A stretch of 64,000 nucleotides of DNA from assembly GCA_937625935.1 (NCBI GenBank), contig OW569392.1, forward strand, positions 1 through 64,000, given 5' to 3'. The notes under the pieces were generated by a model that saw only the letters and a program-made list of their open reading frames with translations, did not search any database and had not been told where the DNA came from. Both the position numbers and the translations under genes were made by a program. Below are positions 50,255 through 59,624 of the stretch, in pieces. How positions within the stretch are numbered: position 1 is the first letter of the stretch; every line of letters starts with the position of its first letter. The DNA is from Tetramitus jugosus (Eukaryota > Heterolobosea > Eutetramitea > Acrasida > Vahlkampfiidae).

Positions 50255-50867
50255 GTGTAACAGCCTGGATCCAACGATATTGAACATGGCTGACGATCGT
50301 CGTTTGAATAAATTTGAAATCGAAATGTAAATCGTCACGTATCCAATTCAAGAGCTGCAGACTGAAACTAGGAGAGAGCTGCAAGCGTTCATCAGAAGGG
50401 TAACACAACAAGAGCTGACTTTTCGAGACATCAAAGTGGAATAGCAAGCTAGAAACAGGTTTCTCAAAGTCAACCATTTCTTTGGCATAGCTCAATCCAT
50501 CAATCACTGATACATCACATTCTTCTTGAGGCTCATAGTCGTTGGCATCGATATACACCAGAACTAGCTCATCGTACCTGCTTTTGGACTCTTTGAGTAA
50601 TGTATAATTTACCCGGTTCATTGGTTTCGATGAAAGCATACATGAAACATAAACCAGTGTTCCTGTGACATCATCCACTCGTTTTACAATGCCCATGTTG
50701 TCACTTTTAAGAATTCCCTTCATTTTAGCAACCAACTTCAATTGAGGAAGTTCCGTAAAAGGTTTATCAAAGTAGACAGAGTAAACCCGACCATGTGTTA
50801 AAGTTTCACATTGGAAACATAACACTATGGACAGCAAACACAACAACAACAGCAAAACTCGTTCCAT
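50178..50867 (-). CDS. Secreted protein of unknown function, 229 aa
   Basis: ATG at 50867 gives a signal peptide (RVLLLLLCLLSIVLCFQC); the frame opens earlier with TTG. The mature part is a beta-rich protein without recognised domain. Its TLVYVSCMLSSKPMNRVNY segment has some similarity in position and pattern to TLYCSVTVLCLRPMEGDY in the upstream secreted GTPase, suggesting that the two genes share an N-terminal domain and that this one lacks the GTPase module. That relation is tentative. The 3' end overlaps the convergent coiled-coil gene. Confidence 0.5.
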   Translation of the reverse strand: MERVLLLLLCLLSIVLCFQCETLTHGRVYSVYFDKPFTELPQLKLVAKMKGILKSDNMGIVKRVDDVTGTLVYVSCMLSSKPMNRVNYTLLKESKSRYDELVLVYIDANDYEPQEECDVSVIDGLSYAKEMVDFEKPVSSLLFHFDVSKSQLLLCYPSDERLQLSPSFSLQLLNWIRDDLHFDFKFIQTTIVSHVQYRWIQAVTLISQLDVYGWTVTIQEWQLYLRSLV

Positions 50868-50921
50868 TGTGTTTTGATTTTCTCGGAGAAACAAAACAAA
50901 TGGGTTATTTGTCGGGGTGCT

Positions 50922-52154
50922 TTATGAATTTTGGCACCTTGTCAAGGAATGTTGTTTGTGGGTTGAGTACGAATCAATAACCAAATTTCTCAATTTCTCA
51001 AAGTTGTATGCAATACTCCTGTCCTTGACCAATGTTCTTTGATTGTCATTGTCAAGGTAGACATCGGTATAGACATGAAGAACGGCATTAAAGGTGGCTT
51101 TCAAAATTGTTTTCACTGCCGGCTTGAGACTTGTTGCACTCACGGAAATCATAATTGGTACATCATGAGGAATGTTAGATCTAATCTGTTTCAGTTGTTC
51201 GATAGTATCACTGCTGAGGAGACTAGATGGGCGAATAACATAGATAACTGCTCTCACACTCATGTCATATTGTTGCTCACAGCTCAGTGTTTTCCATTTC
51301 GCGTCACATTCATTCAGAAACCGTTGCAGTTGTTTCGTATTTGCTGTTCCATTCGCAAAGACAACATCAAATAGAGGTTCAAAGCCCCGAAGAAGAGCTC
51401 TAAAAAGATCATCTGTCCAGTACACTTGTGTATTCAGTCCACTGCCAACGTCAAAGCCGGGTATGTCAATCAGCGAGATGGAAGTCGTTTGTGCTTTCAA
51501 ACTGTTTCTAATCTTCAACTCAAAAGTGTGAACTTGTCTTGTAGTATGAATTGCATGTTTCAGACCAACCAGATGCGTTCTTTTGACTTCTAAATCTGCA
51601 GAGAGCATTGATTTGTATGAATTCAACAGCGTTGTTTTGCCAACATTTCGAGGCCCTATCAAAAGTACCTTCTGGGTTGGCATTTCATCACCATTTTCAT
51701 CACGCAAGCTCGAATAAACAGGGAAATACATGTTGACAGTATTGTTCAACTTGTAAGAGTCCACAACAATAATAGATGACCCTAAAAACGATTGTCCTAA
51801 GAAACTGGATTCTTGATCCTTCAGTAGTTGAAACTCAATTTCGCTTTGAGCAAACTTAGTGGAGAAGGATTTGATTGGGACTGAAATGGAGACAATTTTC
51901 CTTCGTGCTTGGTCTTTGTCTACCGTGACAACAATGGATCCAAACTGTTCGCTTTCAGGCACAAAGATGGAATAGTCACCCTCCATTGGGCGCAGACATA
52001 ACACAGTGACGGAACAGTACAAAGTTTTTGGGTTGGTTGCATCACAACCAACTTTTGTGATCTTGAACATTTCGTCTACACACATACACGAACATGCAAG
52101 TAGACAAAACAATATGAGAAATACCAACAGTGCACATGACCGACAGAGATCCAT
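50922..52154 (-). CDS. P-loop GTPase-like protein with signal peptide, 410 aa
   Basis: ATG at 52154 starts a strong hydrophobic signal (CALLVFLILFCLLACSC) that is immediately followed by a beta-rich region to about residue 165. The nucleotide domain then shows G1 VLLIGPRNVGKTTLLNSY and G3 ISLIDIPGFD (DxxG). A G4-like position (IMISVSATSLK) lacks the usual N/TKxD, so nucleotide specificity is uncertain. A P-loop protein with a secretion signal is unusual: the domain would face the ER lumen or the cell exterior, where GTP is scarce, unless the hydrophobic segment acts as an anchor with inverted topology. Confidence 0.65.
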   Translation of the reverse strand: MDLCRSCALLVFLILFCLLACSCMCVDEMFKITKVGCDATNPKTLYCSVTVLCLRPMEGDYSIFVPESEQFGSIVVTVDKDQARRKIVSISVPIKSFSTKFAQSEIEFQLLKDQESSFLGQSFLGSSIIVVDSYKLNNTVNMYFPVYSSLRDENGDEMPTQKVLLIGPRNVGKTTLLNSYKSMLSADLEVKRTHLVGLKHAIHTTRQVHTFELKIRNSLKAQTTSISLIDIPGFDVGSGLNTQVYWTDDLFRALLRGFEPLFDVVFANGTANTKQLQRFLNECDAKWKTLSCEQQYDMSVRAVIYVIRPSSLLSSDTIEQLKQIRSNIPHDVPIMISVSATSLKPAVKTILKATFNAVLHVYTDVYLDNDNQRTLVKDRSIAYNFEKLRNLVIDSYSTHKQHSLTRCQNS

Positions 52155-52311
52155 TTTTTTTGTCAAGGAACTTCACACCATTTTGTGACGGCGATTTAGC
52201 TTTGCGGCATTCTCCGATCCCTCGTACGATGTAATTGTGGTGCCCAGTTGCCTAGAGTGTCTAGAATCAGAGGTAATAAATTGTTTCCAAAAATCACATT
52301 TACAGGTGGCA

Positions 52312-53889
52312 TCAATTGCTTGGCGGGTCCGAATCTTGGGCAAGTGGAGGGATTCTTGCCTTGGCTTGTTTGGCTCTAAGCTTCTGATAACTAAGCACAG
52401 TGGTAATAAATAAAGTGCCTAGAGAGATAGCAACAGCCATTCCAATGTCAACATACAAGTAGCTTCCACCAAACTTCTTCTTGGCCAGATAGGTCCACAA
52501 GTAGTTTGACAGATTCACTACACCTGCGACCATGGCTGAGAAACCCATGATCGTAGTCTGATACGATGTAAACATTTCAAAAATGTACTGAATCCAAACT
52601 CCAAAGCATGAAGCTCTTCCAATAATGACACACACTTGAGTCACATATTGGAGATTTTGATTGGGAATGATAGCGAAAACAAAGGAGAGGGCATTCAACG
52701 CTCCGACAAAGATAATACCTCCAATCGTGCCCGTTAAACGCATCACAGTACCAGTAATGATAATGGATGACAATCCAACAAACACCAAGAGGATGGAGAA
52801 TATGAACGAGCCCTTCTTGGCCCACTTCTCATCACCACCACTGATCCACAACCACTGATCATTCAGTGTTGTAAAGTAAAAGTAGGTAGCAGTGAGAATG
52901 ATGGATGACCAGACGAGCAATGCAAGAAATCGAATATTGATAATTTGTTTCAAGAATTGACCCAATTCATGAACCACTCGTTGACCAAATGAGCGTCTTG
53001 GACTGTCTGCTTCCTCATCGCCAAGCTGCTGAATAGAGTAAGCATCTGCAGTATCCACCTCCTGGACCTCTGGTACCTCATTCTTGCCCAACAGAGCTCT
53101 TTCTTCTTCTTCTGTTGATTCTGGCTGTGGTACAACACTCTTACTAGGCACCAACAGAATAAACAACAAGAACGACGCAGGGAATATCAAATCAATCAAA
53201 AACAAGTTTCTCACAGTGAAAATCTTGCCATTTCGATGATGCAAAATCTGAAAAATCATAAACGTGAGCGCGCCAGTGTCCTGTGACGACATGAGCGCCG
53301 TATTCAAGAATGGTCGCACCTTTGCCGAAAAGTAATTTGGCATACTCAACAAACCACTCACCATTCCGAAGCCTCCCACTGAAATCAACGCAAAACTAGG
53401 CACATACGCATCAAAAGTCACCGAATTACTAAATGCAAACAACATTTGACCTAGAACGAGAGTCAATACACCCAACAAGCACACCAATCTTGGACCAATG
53501 GTATCCACTAGAAAACCAACCAACAAGCCACTTAGATTCAAGCATGAAGTAGCCACCACAAAAATCAAATCCAAACGTAACGTTTGCTGAACACAAGTCG
53601 GTGTCTCCGTACCATTCTCTGCTCTAAAAGCAGAAAAAGTAGAAGTGAATGACATCATGTCATTCATCATCAGTGGAGAACTAAAAGTATCAAATATACC
53701 ACCTCCTGCACTCATTGTTGTGTTTTGATCAACACACAAGTTATAGTACACTTTTTCATCAACGAGAATGGTACGTAAGCTTTGCCAACCAACGACCATG
53801 GTTGCCAAGACGATGTTGTAAATAATGGCACCACCCATTAAAATGTATGGTCGGATACGCTGGAGAGAAGATAGGATATCACTAGTCAT
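52312..53889 (-). CDS. Major facilitator transporter, SLC43-like, 525 aa
   Basis: ATG 53889 (MTSDILSSLQRIRPYILMG) is the start that puts the first membrane segment near the N-terminus; other ATGs lie upstream. About twelve hydrophobic segments are visible, split by a charged central loop at about residues 245-310. Motifs VVGWQSLRTIL after segment one, CLNLSGLLVGFLVDTIGPRLV with the DTxGxR signature between segments two and three, and the first-loop cysteine YNLCVDQ resemble SLC43/Fmp42-type carriers of large neutral amino acids. The substrate is inferred from family only. Lies 3' of the secreted GTPase gene with 157 bp between. Confidence 0.75.
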   Translation of the reverse strand: MTSDILSSLQRIRPYILMGGAIIYNIVLATMVVGWQSLRTILVDEKVYYNLCVDQNTTMSAGGGIFDTFSSPLMMNDMMSFTSTFSAFRAENGTETPTCVQQTLRLDLIFVVATSCLNLSGLLVGFLVDTIGPRLVCLLGVLTLVLGQMLFAFSNSVTFDAYVPSFALISVGGFGMVSGLLSMPNYFSAKVRPFLNTALMSSQDTGALTFMIFQILHHRNGKIFTVRNLFLIDLIFPASFLLFILLVPSKSVVPQPESTEEEERALLGKNEVPEVQEVDTADAYSIQQLGDEEADSPRRSFGQRVVHELGQFLKQIINIRFLALLVWSSIILTATYFYFTTLNDQWLWISGGDEKWAKKGSFIFSILLVFVGLSSIIITGTVMRLTGTIGGIIFVGALNALSFVFAIIPNQNLQYVTQVCVIIGRASCFGVWIQYIFEMFTSYQTTIMGFSAMVAGVVNLSNYLWTYLAKKKFGGSYLYVDIGMAVAISLGTLFITTVLSYQKLRAKQAKARIPPLAQDSDPPSN

Positions 53890-54412
53890 CGTATGTTCAC
53901 TTTTTTTTGTTTGTTGTTGTATGCTTTTTGTTTTTGTTGGCTTGGTGATGTGTGTTGGGTTTTTTTGCATGTGCGATCGACGAAAAATAGAAAAAAAGAG
54001 CTTTTCGTTTTTCACTTCTTTTGGTATTAACGCCGACATCTTTGATTTGGGTGCGTGGAATTGCATTGCCCCGATTGGAAATCTTCGACCAGATAATATC
54101 TCCAATCGTTCCCGGCTATAAAGTCATTTAAGAAATGAAACCAGAATATAGAGATGGACAATCTAAGAAGTTGAACGAACAATTCACGGATGATTGATTT
54201 TTATGACAATCCTAACATGTTACCATTGTTATTCTTGCCTAAATCCAGTCAAATACGAGAAATAGACATAGAACGAAGTGTTAGAGGTACTGTTGCCCGA
54301 GAATACCAGCTGAGATAAGTTTTTGAGCAGTGCTAAATAGCTAGGGGGGAGAGAACAAAGCGAGTCCACTTGATGAACTCTTGGACCTGTCATCTTGATC
54401 TGTTTTGTGAGA
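53890..54412. other. Intergenic region or 5' leader
   Basis: Contains only the upstream open part of the transporter frame. No repeat or RNA gene is recognised. Confidence 0.4.
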
Positions 54413-55252
54413 TCACTTGATCAAAAGGATACTCTTCAAAGAATCTTGTGCGAAGTGTACATAGGCACCATTGGCAGTGATCCAATTTGGGCCGAACTGA
54501 GTTGTTCCCTTCATGAGTTTCACTATCTCTTCTTCAACAACCACACCATTGACAACCAGGGAATCTACCATCTTGCTAAGGTTGCCCTTTTTCAAGAATC
54601 TCCAGAAATAAAATCTTCCTACAGCATGGGAAATTTTGAAAGTTACACGAGATATTCCCTTGTATACCACCTTAAGATCATCTCTTATTCTATTGATGTC
54701 ACTGATTCGTTTTCGGTGTTCATCAATCACATACAATATCACTCTATGATCTCCTTTCGAGAAGGTGTCAACCTTATTTCTAAAGTCTATTCGTTTTTGA
54801 TTGAGCTGCAACACAGGTTCGTACAATGCTTGTACTTGATCACAAAGCTTCATGAGTTCTTTGATGATAGCCGAATTTTTTTGTCCACTTCTCGGAAACT
54901 CCAAACTAGCTAGTTGTAAGTTCAATCTGACTACTGTCATCTTTTTTAGATCGTAACCTTCATTTAGTTTGTGGTCCTCCTCCATCTGAGGGCGGATCTG
55001 AAGCATCAAGGACTGGGTTTCTTCTGATGACATATGCTTCAAGAATTGTCCTGCTGACTTGAAGGTATGAGGTTTCATAGCTTCATACCTGGTACCAAGA
55101 CAGTTAGAGAGAATACTAGTTGCCGAAGTAATAACATGAATTGTGGGGTCTATCAACTGTGAAACTTGGTATCTTATAAACAGGATGCCGGTCACAACTA
55201 CCAGTAACAGAATGATAGTCAGAATGAGGAGGGAGCCAATTTTTTTGAACAT
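54413..55252 (-). CDS. Membrane-anchored helical protein of unknown function, 279 aa
   Basis: ATG at 55252. One N-terminal membrane segment (residues 7-27, SLLILTIILLLVVVTGILFI) followed by an all-helical region with charged heptads (NSAIIKELMKLCDQVQALYEPV, DEHRKRISDINRIRDDLKVV). The plan is the same as for the 320-residue protein at 49292. No enzymatic motif is visible. Both genes sit next to membrane GTPase-like genes, so a dynamin- or GBP-like helical accessory part provided in trans is conceivable but unproven. Confidence 0.6.
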   Translation of the reverse strand: MFKKIGSLLILTIILLLVVVTGILFIRYQVSQLIDPTIHVITSATSILSNCLGTRYEAMKPHTFKSAGQFLKHMSSEETQSLMLQIRPQMEEDHKLNEGYDLKKMTVVRLNLQLASLEFPRSGQKNSAIIKELMKLCDQVQALYEPVLQLNQKRIDFRNKVDTFSKGDHRVILYVIDEHRKRISDINRIRDDLKVVYKGISRVTFKISHAVGRFYFWRFLKKGNLSKMVDSLVVNGVVVEEEIVKLMKGTTQFGPNWITANGAYVHFAQDSLKSILLIK

Positions 55253-55440
55253 TTCGTCAAGTACCCTTTCTTGTTTTTTGGTTTATGTGAAGAAAATTGA
55301 TCTCGAAAGAAGAGATCTCAACCTTGTTGTATTTGAAAAATGAAGGAAGTACACCACTCGATTTTCTCCGCTATTGTAGTGAGTTGGCGGTTATCCCGAA
55401 AAGCAAAGTTCAGAAAAAAAGAACTCGAACAACAAATACG

Positions 55441-56397
55441 ATGCAAACGACACTCCCTGATGAGCTCTATGAACTAATCATGTCATTTTGTGATTTGAGA
55501 GATGTAGTTCGTTCGACTCTTGTCTGCCAACAGTTCCATGACTTGATTTTTCAGTCAATTGACATTTGGCACTATCAATTGTTGAACAATAGGTACAAAT
55601 CGTATTTGATGTTACCTCAAAGCATCTATTCTTCATGTCCACATTCCTCTTCATCAATGGTCCATTGTCTTTCGGCATTGGACTATATGAATGAAGTGAA
55701 AAAGGAGTATCATGATTATCTTAAGAAATCTTCGGTGGGAAGAAGATTAGAAAAGACTTACGATACTTGTTCGTTTCAATTTGTAAAAAATCAAAAAATG
55801 ACATCTGTGTTTAGTAGTCCTATGGATCCACTTACTTCTGGCAATGTCTATGTGCTTGATTTTGTTGTACAGAGTGAGGTATTGTCAGATACTTGCATCG
55901 GGATAGAACCTTCTTGTTTGTATAGTGATGATGTTGTATGTGTAGGTGACAATGGTGTTGCACTTGATTTGTTAGATAATGTCATTGTTCATCATCTTTC
56001 TAGTGGTCAAGTACTCGAAGATAAAAAGTGGCACTTGAATGATATTGTCACAATGAAAGTGGACATGACTGATGCTTCAAAAAATGGGACACTTGTTCAA
56101 TTTTACAGAAATTATAAAACAACTGGACAAACAGTCAAAAAGGTGATTGGTGATAGCTTCCATGTTGTTGTGAGTGTAAGAGATCACACATTTACATTTA
56201 ATGTTAAACCATGCTCGGAAATTACTCCAGATAGAATACTTGATGCATCAACTACTACCGTCGGTCAAACTAGAGACATTGATACTACAGAAGTGAAATT
56301 AGTCAGTGAACATGCCAACGTGTCTCATTCTAAAGCAAGAAGTGCTCTTCTCAAAGCTAATGGTGATATTGTTACAGCAATTTTGGATCTTACTTGA
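55441..56397 (+). CDS. F-box, SPRY-like and NAC/UBA-like protein, 318 aa
   Basis: ATG at 55441. Residues 4-45 form an F-box (LPDELYELIMSFCDLRDVV, LVCQQFHDLI). Residues about 120-265 resemble a SPRY/B30.2-like sandwich (SGNVYVLDFVVQSEV, DNGVALDLL, FYRNYKTTGQ). The last 38 residues (VKLVSEHANVSHSKARSALL, GDIVTAILDLT) match the UBA-like domain of nascent-polypeptide-associated complex alpha. Such a chain of substrate-recruiting and ubiquitin- or ribosome-related modules points to an SCF-type ligase adaptor. The exact combination is unusual to my knowledge. Confidence 0.7.
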   Translation: MQTTLPDELYELIMSFCDLRDVVRSTLVCQQFHDLIFQSIDIWHYQLLNNRYKSYLMLPQSIYSSCPHSSSSMVHCLSALDYMNEVKKEYHDYLKKSSVGRRLEKTYDTCSFQFVKNQKMTSVFSSPMDPLTSGNVYVLDFVVQSEVLSDTCIGIEPSCLYSDDVVCVGDNGVALDLLDNVIVHHLSSGQVLEDKKWHLNDIVTMKVDMTDASKNGTLVQFYRNYKTTGQTVKKVIGDSFHVVVSVRDHTFTFNVKPCSEITPDRILDASTTTVGQTRDIDTTEVKLVSEHANVSHSKARSALLKANGDIVTAILDLT

Positions 56398-56843
56398 TTA
56401 TTGAATTATATACAACTCTCATCCTCATCACCGTTGTCGAGATTGATTGTCATACATATCAAAAAGCTCCTACTCCTTCTTTGGTCAATCATAACGGAAC
56501 TGGAGTCTCAGCATTGGTACCTTCAGAAGCAGTGCTTTTCCAATTCCCCAAGCGTTACTTTCAAATCTGGACCTGATAGGCTACCATCGAGGAGATTATA
56601 AGCTGCCATACCAAGCTGATTTAATATTTTGAAATATCAGTTCCACTGTCCGTCCTTCGTTAATCGATCAGATTGTAATATCGGAGGCTCGTCATTACCT
56701 TGATAAAATATGTTGTTACATGAAAAGCCATGTGTTGGGCAAAAAATGAACACAGTCTGGCTTCACTATCCAACATTAGCTACACTTCTTTATTGGAGTT
56801 TAATCCCTATCTCCACAATAGCTCCATGACAAATTACAAATGA
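56398..56843. other. Intergenic region between convergent genes
   Basis: Nothing recognised; short open frames only. Confidence 0.5.
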
Positions 56844-58763
56844 TTACTTGTACTCTTCTTCTTGCTTCTGTGTGAGAGCACGATACAATTTGTGGGTTAC
56901 AATGTCGTCCAACGATCTGACTAAGACTTCATTATCGTCCAACGTTCGAAGCGCCACTCGAGTTTGTTCGTCCTCTTCGAAGAGACGACTGATTATCTTA
57001 AGAAGATCCTGTAAAGTTTGAACACTAGAGCCTACGCTCACTTGGATCGAGCCCTTATTCTGCTCATATTTTCTAACCAAAAACACATTGAAAGCATTGC
57101 CCTCCATTTTTCTCCTCTTCTTTGAGGGTTCGTTAGTGGACGAAAAGTCAGGGAGAGGCAGCTCGATAGTTTGTGTATGTGGACCTGCAGATACAATCTG
57201 GATATGATTGAAGAATCTATTATGGTAGACATACACAGTCTTTACGGTCTCAGACTCTGGGAAGTAATATGGGATGTGTTGCTTTTCTTCTCCGTTTGGA
57301 ACAGTTGTCCAGTTGATGACCCATGTTTGAGTTGCGTTCAGTCCTTTGTGGTAAAGCTCGGCTTGTTTCTTCACATGATGTTCGACACTCATTCTATCAT
57401 GGCTTTTTGGCTCAGTCTTCAGGTTTGCTCCATGTTCTATAGCTATCCGTTCTCCTCTCAAGTTCAATAACATGTCGCAAGACTTGTTTTCCACAGGGTA
57501 TTCCGGTTGCAGTTCAACAATGTACCCTGATAAAAGCAGTTCTAATGCTCTCTTAAAATTCAATACATATACTATCTCTTTTGGACCCAAATCCGGAGGC
57601 GTTGAAGAACAATAGGCAGATTTCTTTTTTGGCTGACCTGCGATATCCATCTGATTCATATATGGAATAGCATCGAATATGACTTGTAACATGTCTACCT
57701 GGTTGCCAGCGACAGGAACTTCATACTCTTTTGGGGGCGGCACCGAATAGAGTGTATTCGCTAACAGTGAACGAACAAAAGGACTGGCAAATTCTCCGTT
57801 TTCTAGCAATGCATTCGAATTAATTAGAATAGGACTTTTGAAAACAGTACCGAAGTAGTACTTTTGCATCAATTGTTTCTTGCTCTCTTCATCTTCTTGG
57901 ATCATACGTATCATTCTACTATAATTAATATAGGATTTAATTCGTTCCATGAATCGAACCGAGTATATGTAATTGATCCATGTTGGGTAGTCTGGTACTT
58001 TGTTTTTTTCTTCTCTCAATGCATCGAAATTGGCTGCGTACATAACAGTTAATCCTTGTGCACCGGCTGTATTCTTGTAGATTTCCTTCTTGATGTCCTC
58101 TTCAATCTTAATCTGTTCTTGATCTTCATATTGTCCCAACAATTCATTGACTTCCTCTTGTGTAAAGTATGGAGCACTCAGACCGTAAGTAACATTATAA
58201 GGAGAGTTTCCAATCGTTTGCTCTATAAAACTCCCTAAATGATTTGTTACGACCAATACAGAGAGAAGGGAGGTAGAACTTCTATCTTGCTTAAAAATTC
58301 GCAACGCAGTCAAGAATAAAGCAACCTCGTCTTGTTGAGCTACTTTTTCTAGCACATCAAATTCATCCATGATCAGGATCACCTTTTTGTTATCGAACCA
58401 ATGGGCATCAACAGCAAAAACAGACTCCCAATTGTCAGCTTGAATTTCGACAATCTTGTTAGTGGTTCGAAGTATGGCTTGCTTAAGAGCCATAATAAAG
58501 CTCTTTAGAAAGTTAGTTTTTTCGAGAAGCAAAAGTATACGAGATGTATCAATATAGAGGGCCAAAATGTTGTCATCAACTCGATTGAGTTGTTGAAGCA
58601 GAGTGGATACGCGCGTTGTCTTTCCCGTTTGACTAGGAGCTATTAGCGAGGCATATGTGCCTTTTTGTAGCACAGGTATCAAATTCTTCTCGTTCCATTG
58701 TTCAGGACTCACAAAGAAATGGTTTCTTGTATCAACCTGCCCATTAGCACAAAATGTCTTCAT
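56844..58763 (-). CDS. AAA+/STAND ATPase with nuclease-like and ubiquitin-like regions, 639 aa
   Basis: ATG 58763 gives the compact form; an alternative ATG at 58856 adds 31 basic residues. Walker A is SLIAPSQTGKTTRV (about residue 41), Walker B is KVILIMDEFDVLE (about 140), with a sensor-like VLVVTNHLGS. After a helical region comes GYIVELQPEYPVENKSCDML and RGERIAIEHGAN, resembling a PD-(D/E)xK nuclease core whose Lys is replaced, then a basic KKRRK signal and a C-terminal ubiquitin-like segment (QDLLKIISRLF, DDNEVLVRSLDDI). The whole plan resembles Crinkler/RHS-type effectors and their transposon-derived relatives (P-loop NTPase plus REase plus ubiquitin-like header). The family call is inference. 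Confidence 0.6.
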   Translation of the reverse strand: MKTFCANGQVDTRNHFFVSPEQWNEKNLIPVLQKGTYASLIAPSQTGKTTRVSTLLQQLNRVDDNILALYIDTSRILLLLEKTNFLKSFIMALKQAILRTTNKIVEIQADNWESVFAVDAHWFDNKKVILIMDEFDVLEKVAQQDEVALFLTALRIFKQDRSSTSLLSVLVVTNHLGSFIEQTIGNSPYNVTYGLSAPYFTQEEVNELLGQYEDQEQIKIEEDIKKEIYKNTAGAQGLTVMYAANFDALREEKNKVPDYPTWINYIYSVRFMERIKSYINYSRMIRMIQEDEESKKQLMQKYYFGTVFKSPILINSNALLENGEFASPFVRSLLANTLYSVPPPKEYEVPVAGNQVDMLQVIFDAIPYMNQMDIAGQPKKKSAYCSSTPPDLGPKEIVYVLNFKRALELLLSGYIVELQPEYPVENKSCDMLLNLRGERIAIEHGANLKTEPKSHDRMSVEHHVKKQAELYHKGLNATQTWVINWTTVPNGEEKQHIPYYFPESETVKTVYVYHNRFFNHIQIVSAGPHTQTIELPLPDFSSTNEPSKKRRKMEGNAFNVFLVRKYEQNKGSIQVSVGSSVQTLQDLLKIISRLFEEDEQTRVALRTLDDNEVLVRSLDDIVTHKLYRALTQKQEEEYK

Positions 58764-58886
58764 CCTTTTCTCTTTTTTTCCCTTGTGTGCAAAAGAATTG
58801 AAAAAGACTGAAACTTGTTTTTTGTGCAACAAAATTTTGGTTACTTTTTTATGCATTTCACATATTTTTTTATCTTTGAACCCTAA

Positions 58887-58918
58887 AGCAATTTTCCAAA
58901 AAGTGTGACGTTTTTTGA
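58887..58918. repeat. Terminal inverted repeat of element M, left
   Basis: About 30 bp pairing with 59440-59470. Confidence 0.8.
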
Positions 58919-59439
58919 GCGTCAAAAAAACAGAAATAAACGTTCCAAAAAGTTGTAAATCACCGTTAAATCAGGTTTTGCTCCAATTTCCAGTTGAATT
59001 TCCAGAAGATTAAATTTGACTTGCCTTGTTTCCAACTGTTGAAGAAAGGAATTGAGTACATTCCTCTTGTTGCTCACGCTATCGAAGATGAAATCTTCTA
59101 ATTTGACCTTGTCCACGTTGATTTTTGTTTTAGGAGTAAACACAGATGGATCCCTACATATCACTTCTCTTCTGGAACCTGATAGTCACTCTTCCTCATC
59201 AGATGAAGTGGATTGGTCATCAAAATCGAGCTTCTGGTGCAACAGATTCGAAGCTTTCCTCTTTTCGTGCTGCACCTCAAGTCTAATTGCATTCAACTCA
59301 GACATGAACAATAGCATAAGTGCAGGTGATATCAATCCATTCTCCCTCCACTGCAAACGTCTTTGGGCTGATGAACAGTATCTTTCCCATCCTTTATCTA
59401 CAAATAAACGCTCAAAAACGCAAAAAAACACAAACCAGA

Positions 59440-59470
59440 AAAAAAACGTCACACTTTTTGGAAAATTGCT
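59440..59470. repeat. Terminal inverted repeat of element M, right
   Basis: Reverse complement of 58887-58918. The same end is present at 33604-33634. Confidence 0.8.
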
Positions 59471-59624
59471 CTATGGATGACACCAAAGATACGAAAAGGC
59501 TGCAAGGAAGTGGGTTCTTGATAATGATGGAAATTGGGGCGGCCCGAGAATATTTACTTAGTACTGGATCTGAAAAAGGTTGCAATTTTTCCTTTATGGT
59601 TGAGCTGTTTATCAGCGCAGATGA

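Larger units (their letters stand above)
58887..59470. mobile_element. Inverted-repeat element M, complete copy, 584 bp
   Basis: The left end reads AGCAATTTTCCAAAAAGTGTG and the right end is its reverse complement (...CACACTTTTTGGAAAATTGCT), both followed inward by ACG and a run of T (or A). The arms are about 30 bp. Partial copies lie at 33434-33634 and 38816-38984. On the minus strand it contains two frames (59452-59186 and 59164-58922) separated by one stop, which read like a small protein with acidic and Leu-rich parts. No target duplication was convincing. It looks like a small nonautonomous DNA element and sits directly upstream of the AAA+ gene. Confidence 0.7.
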
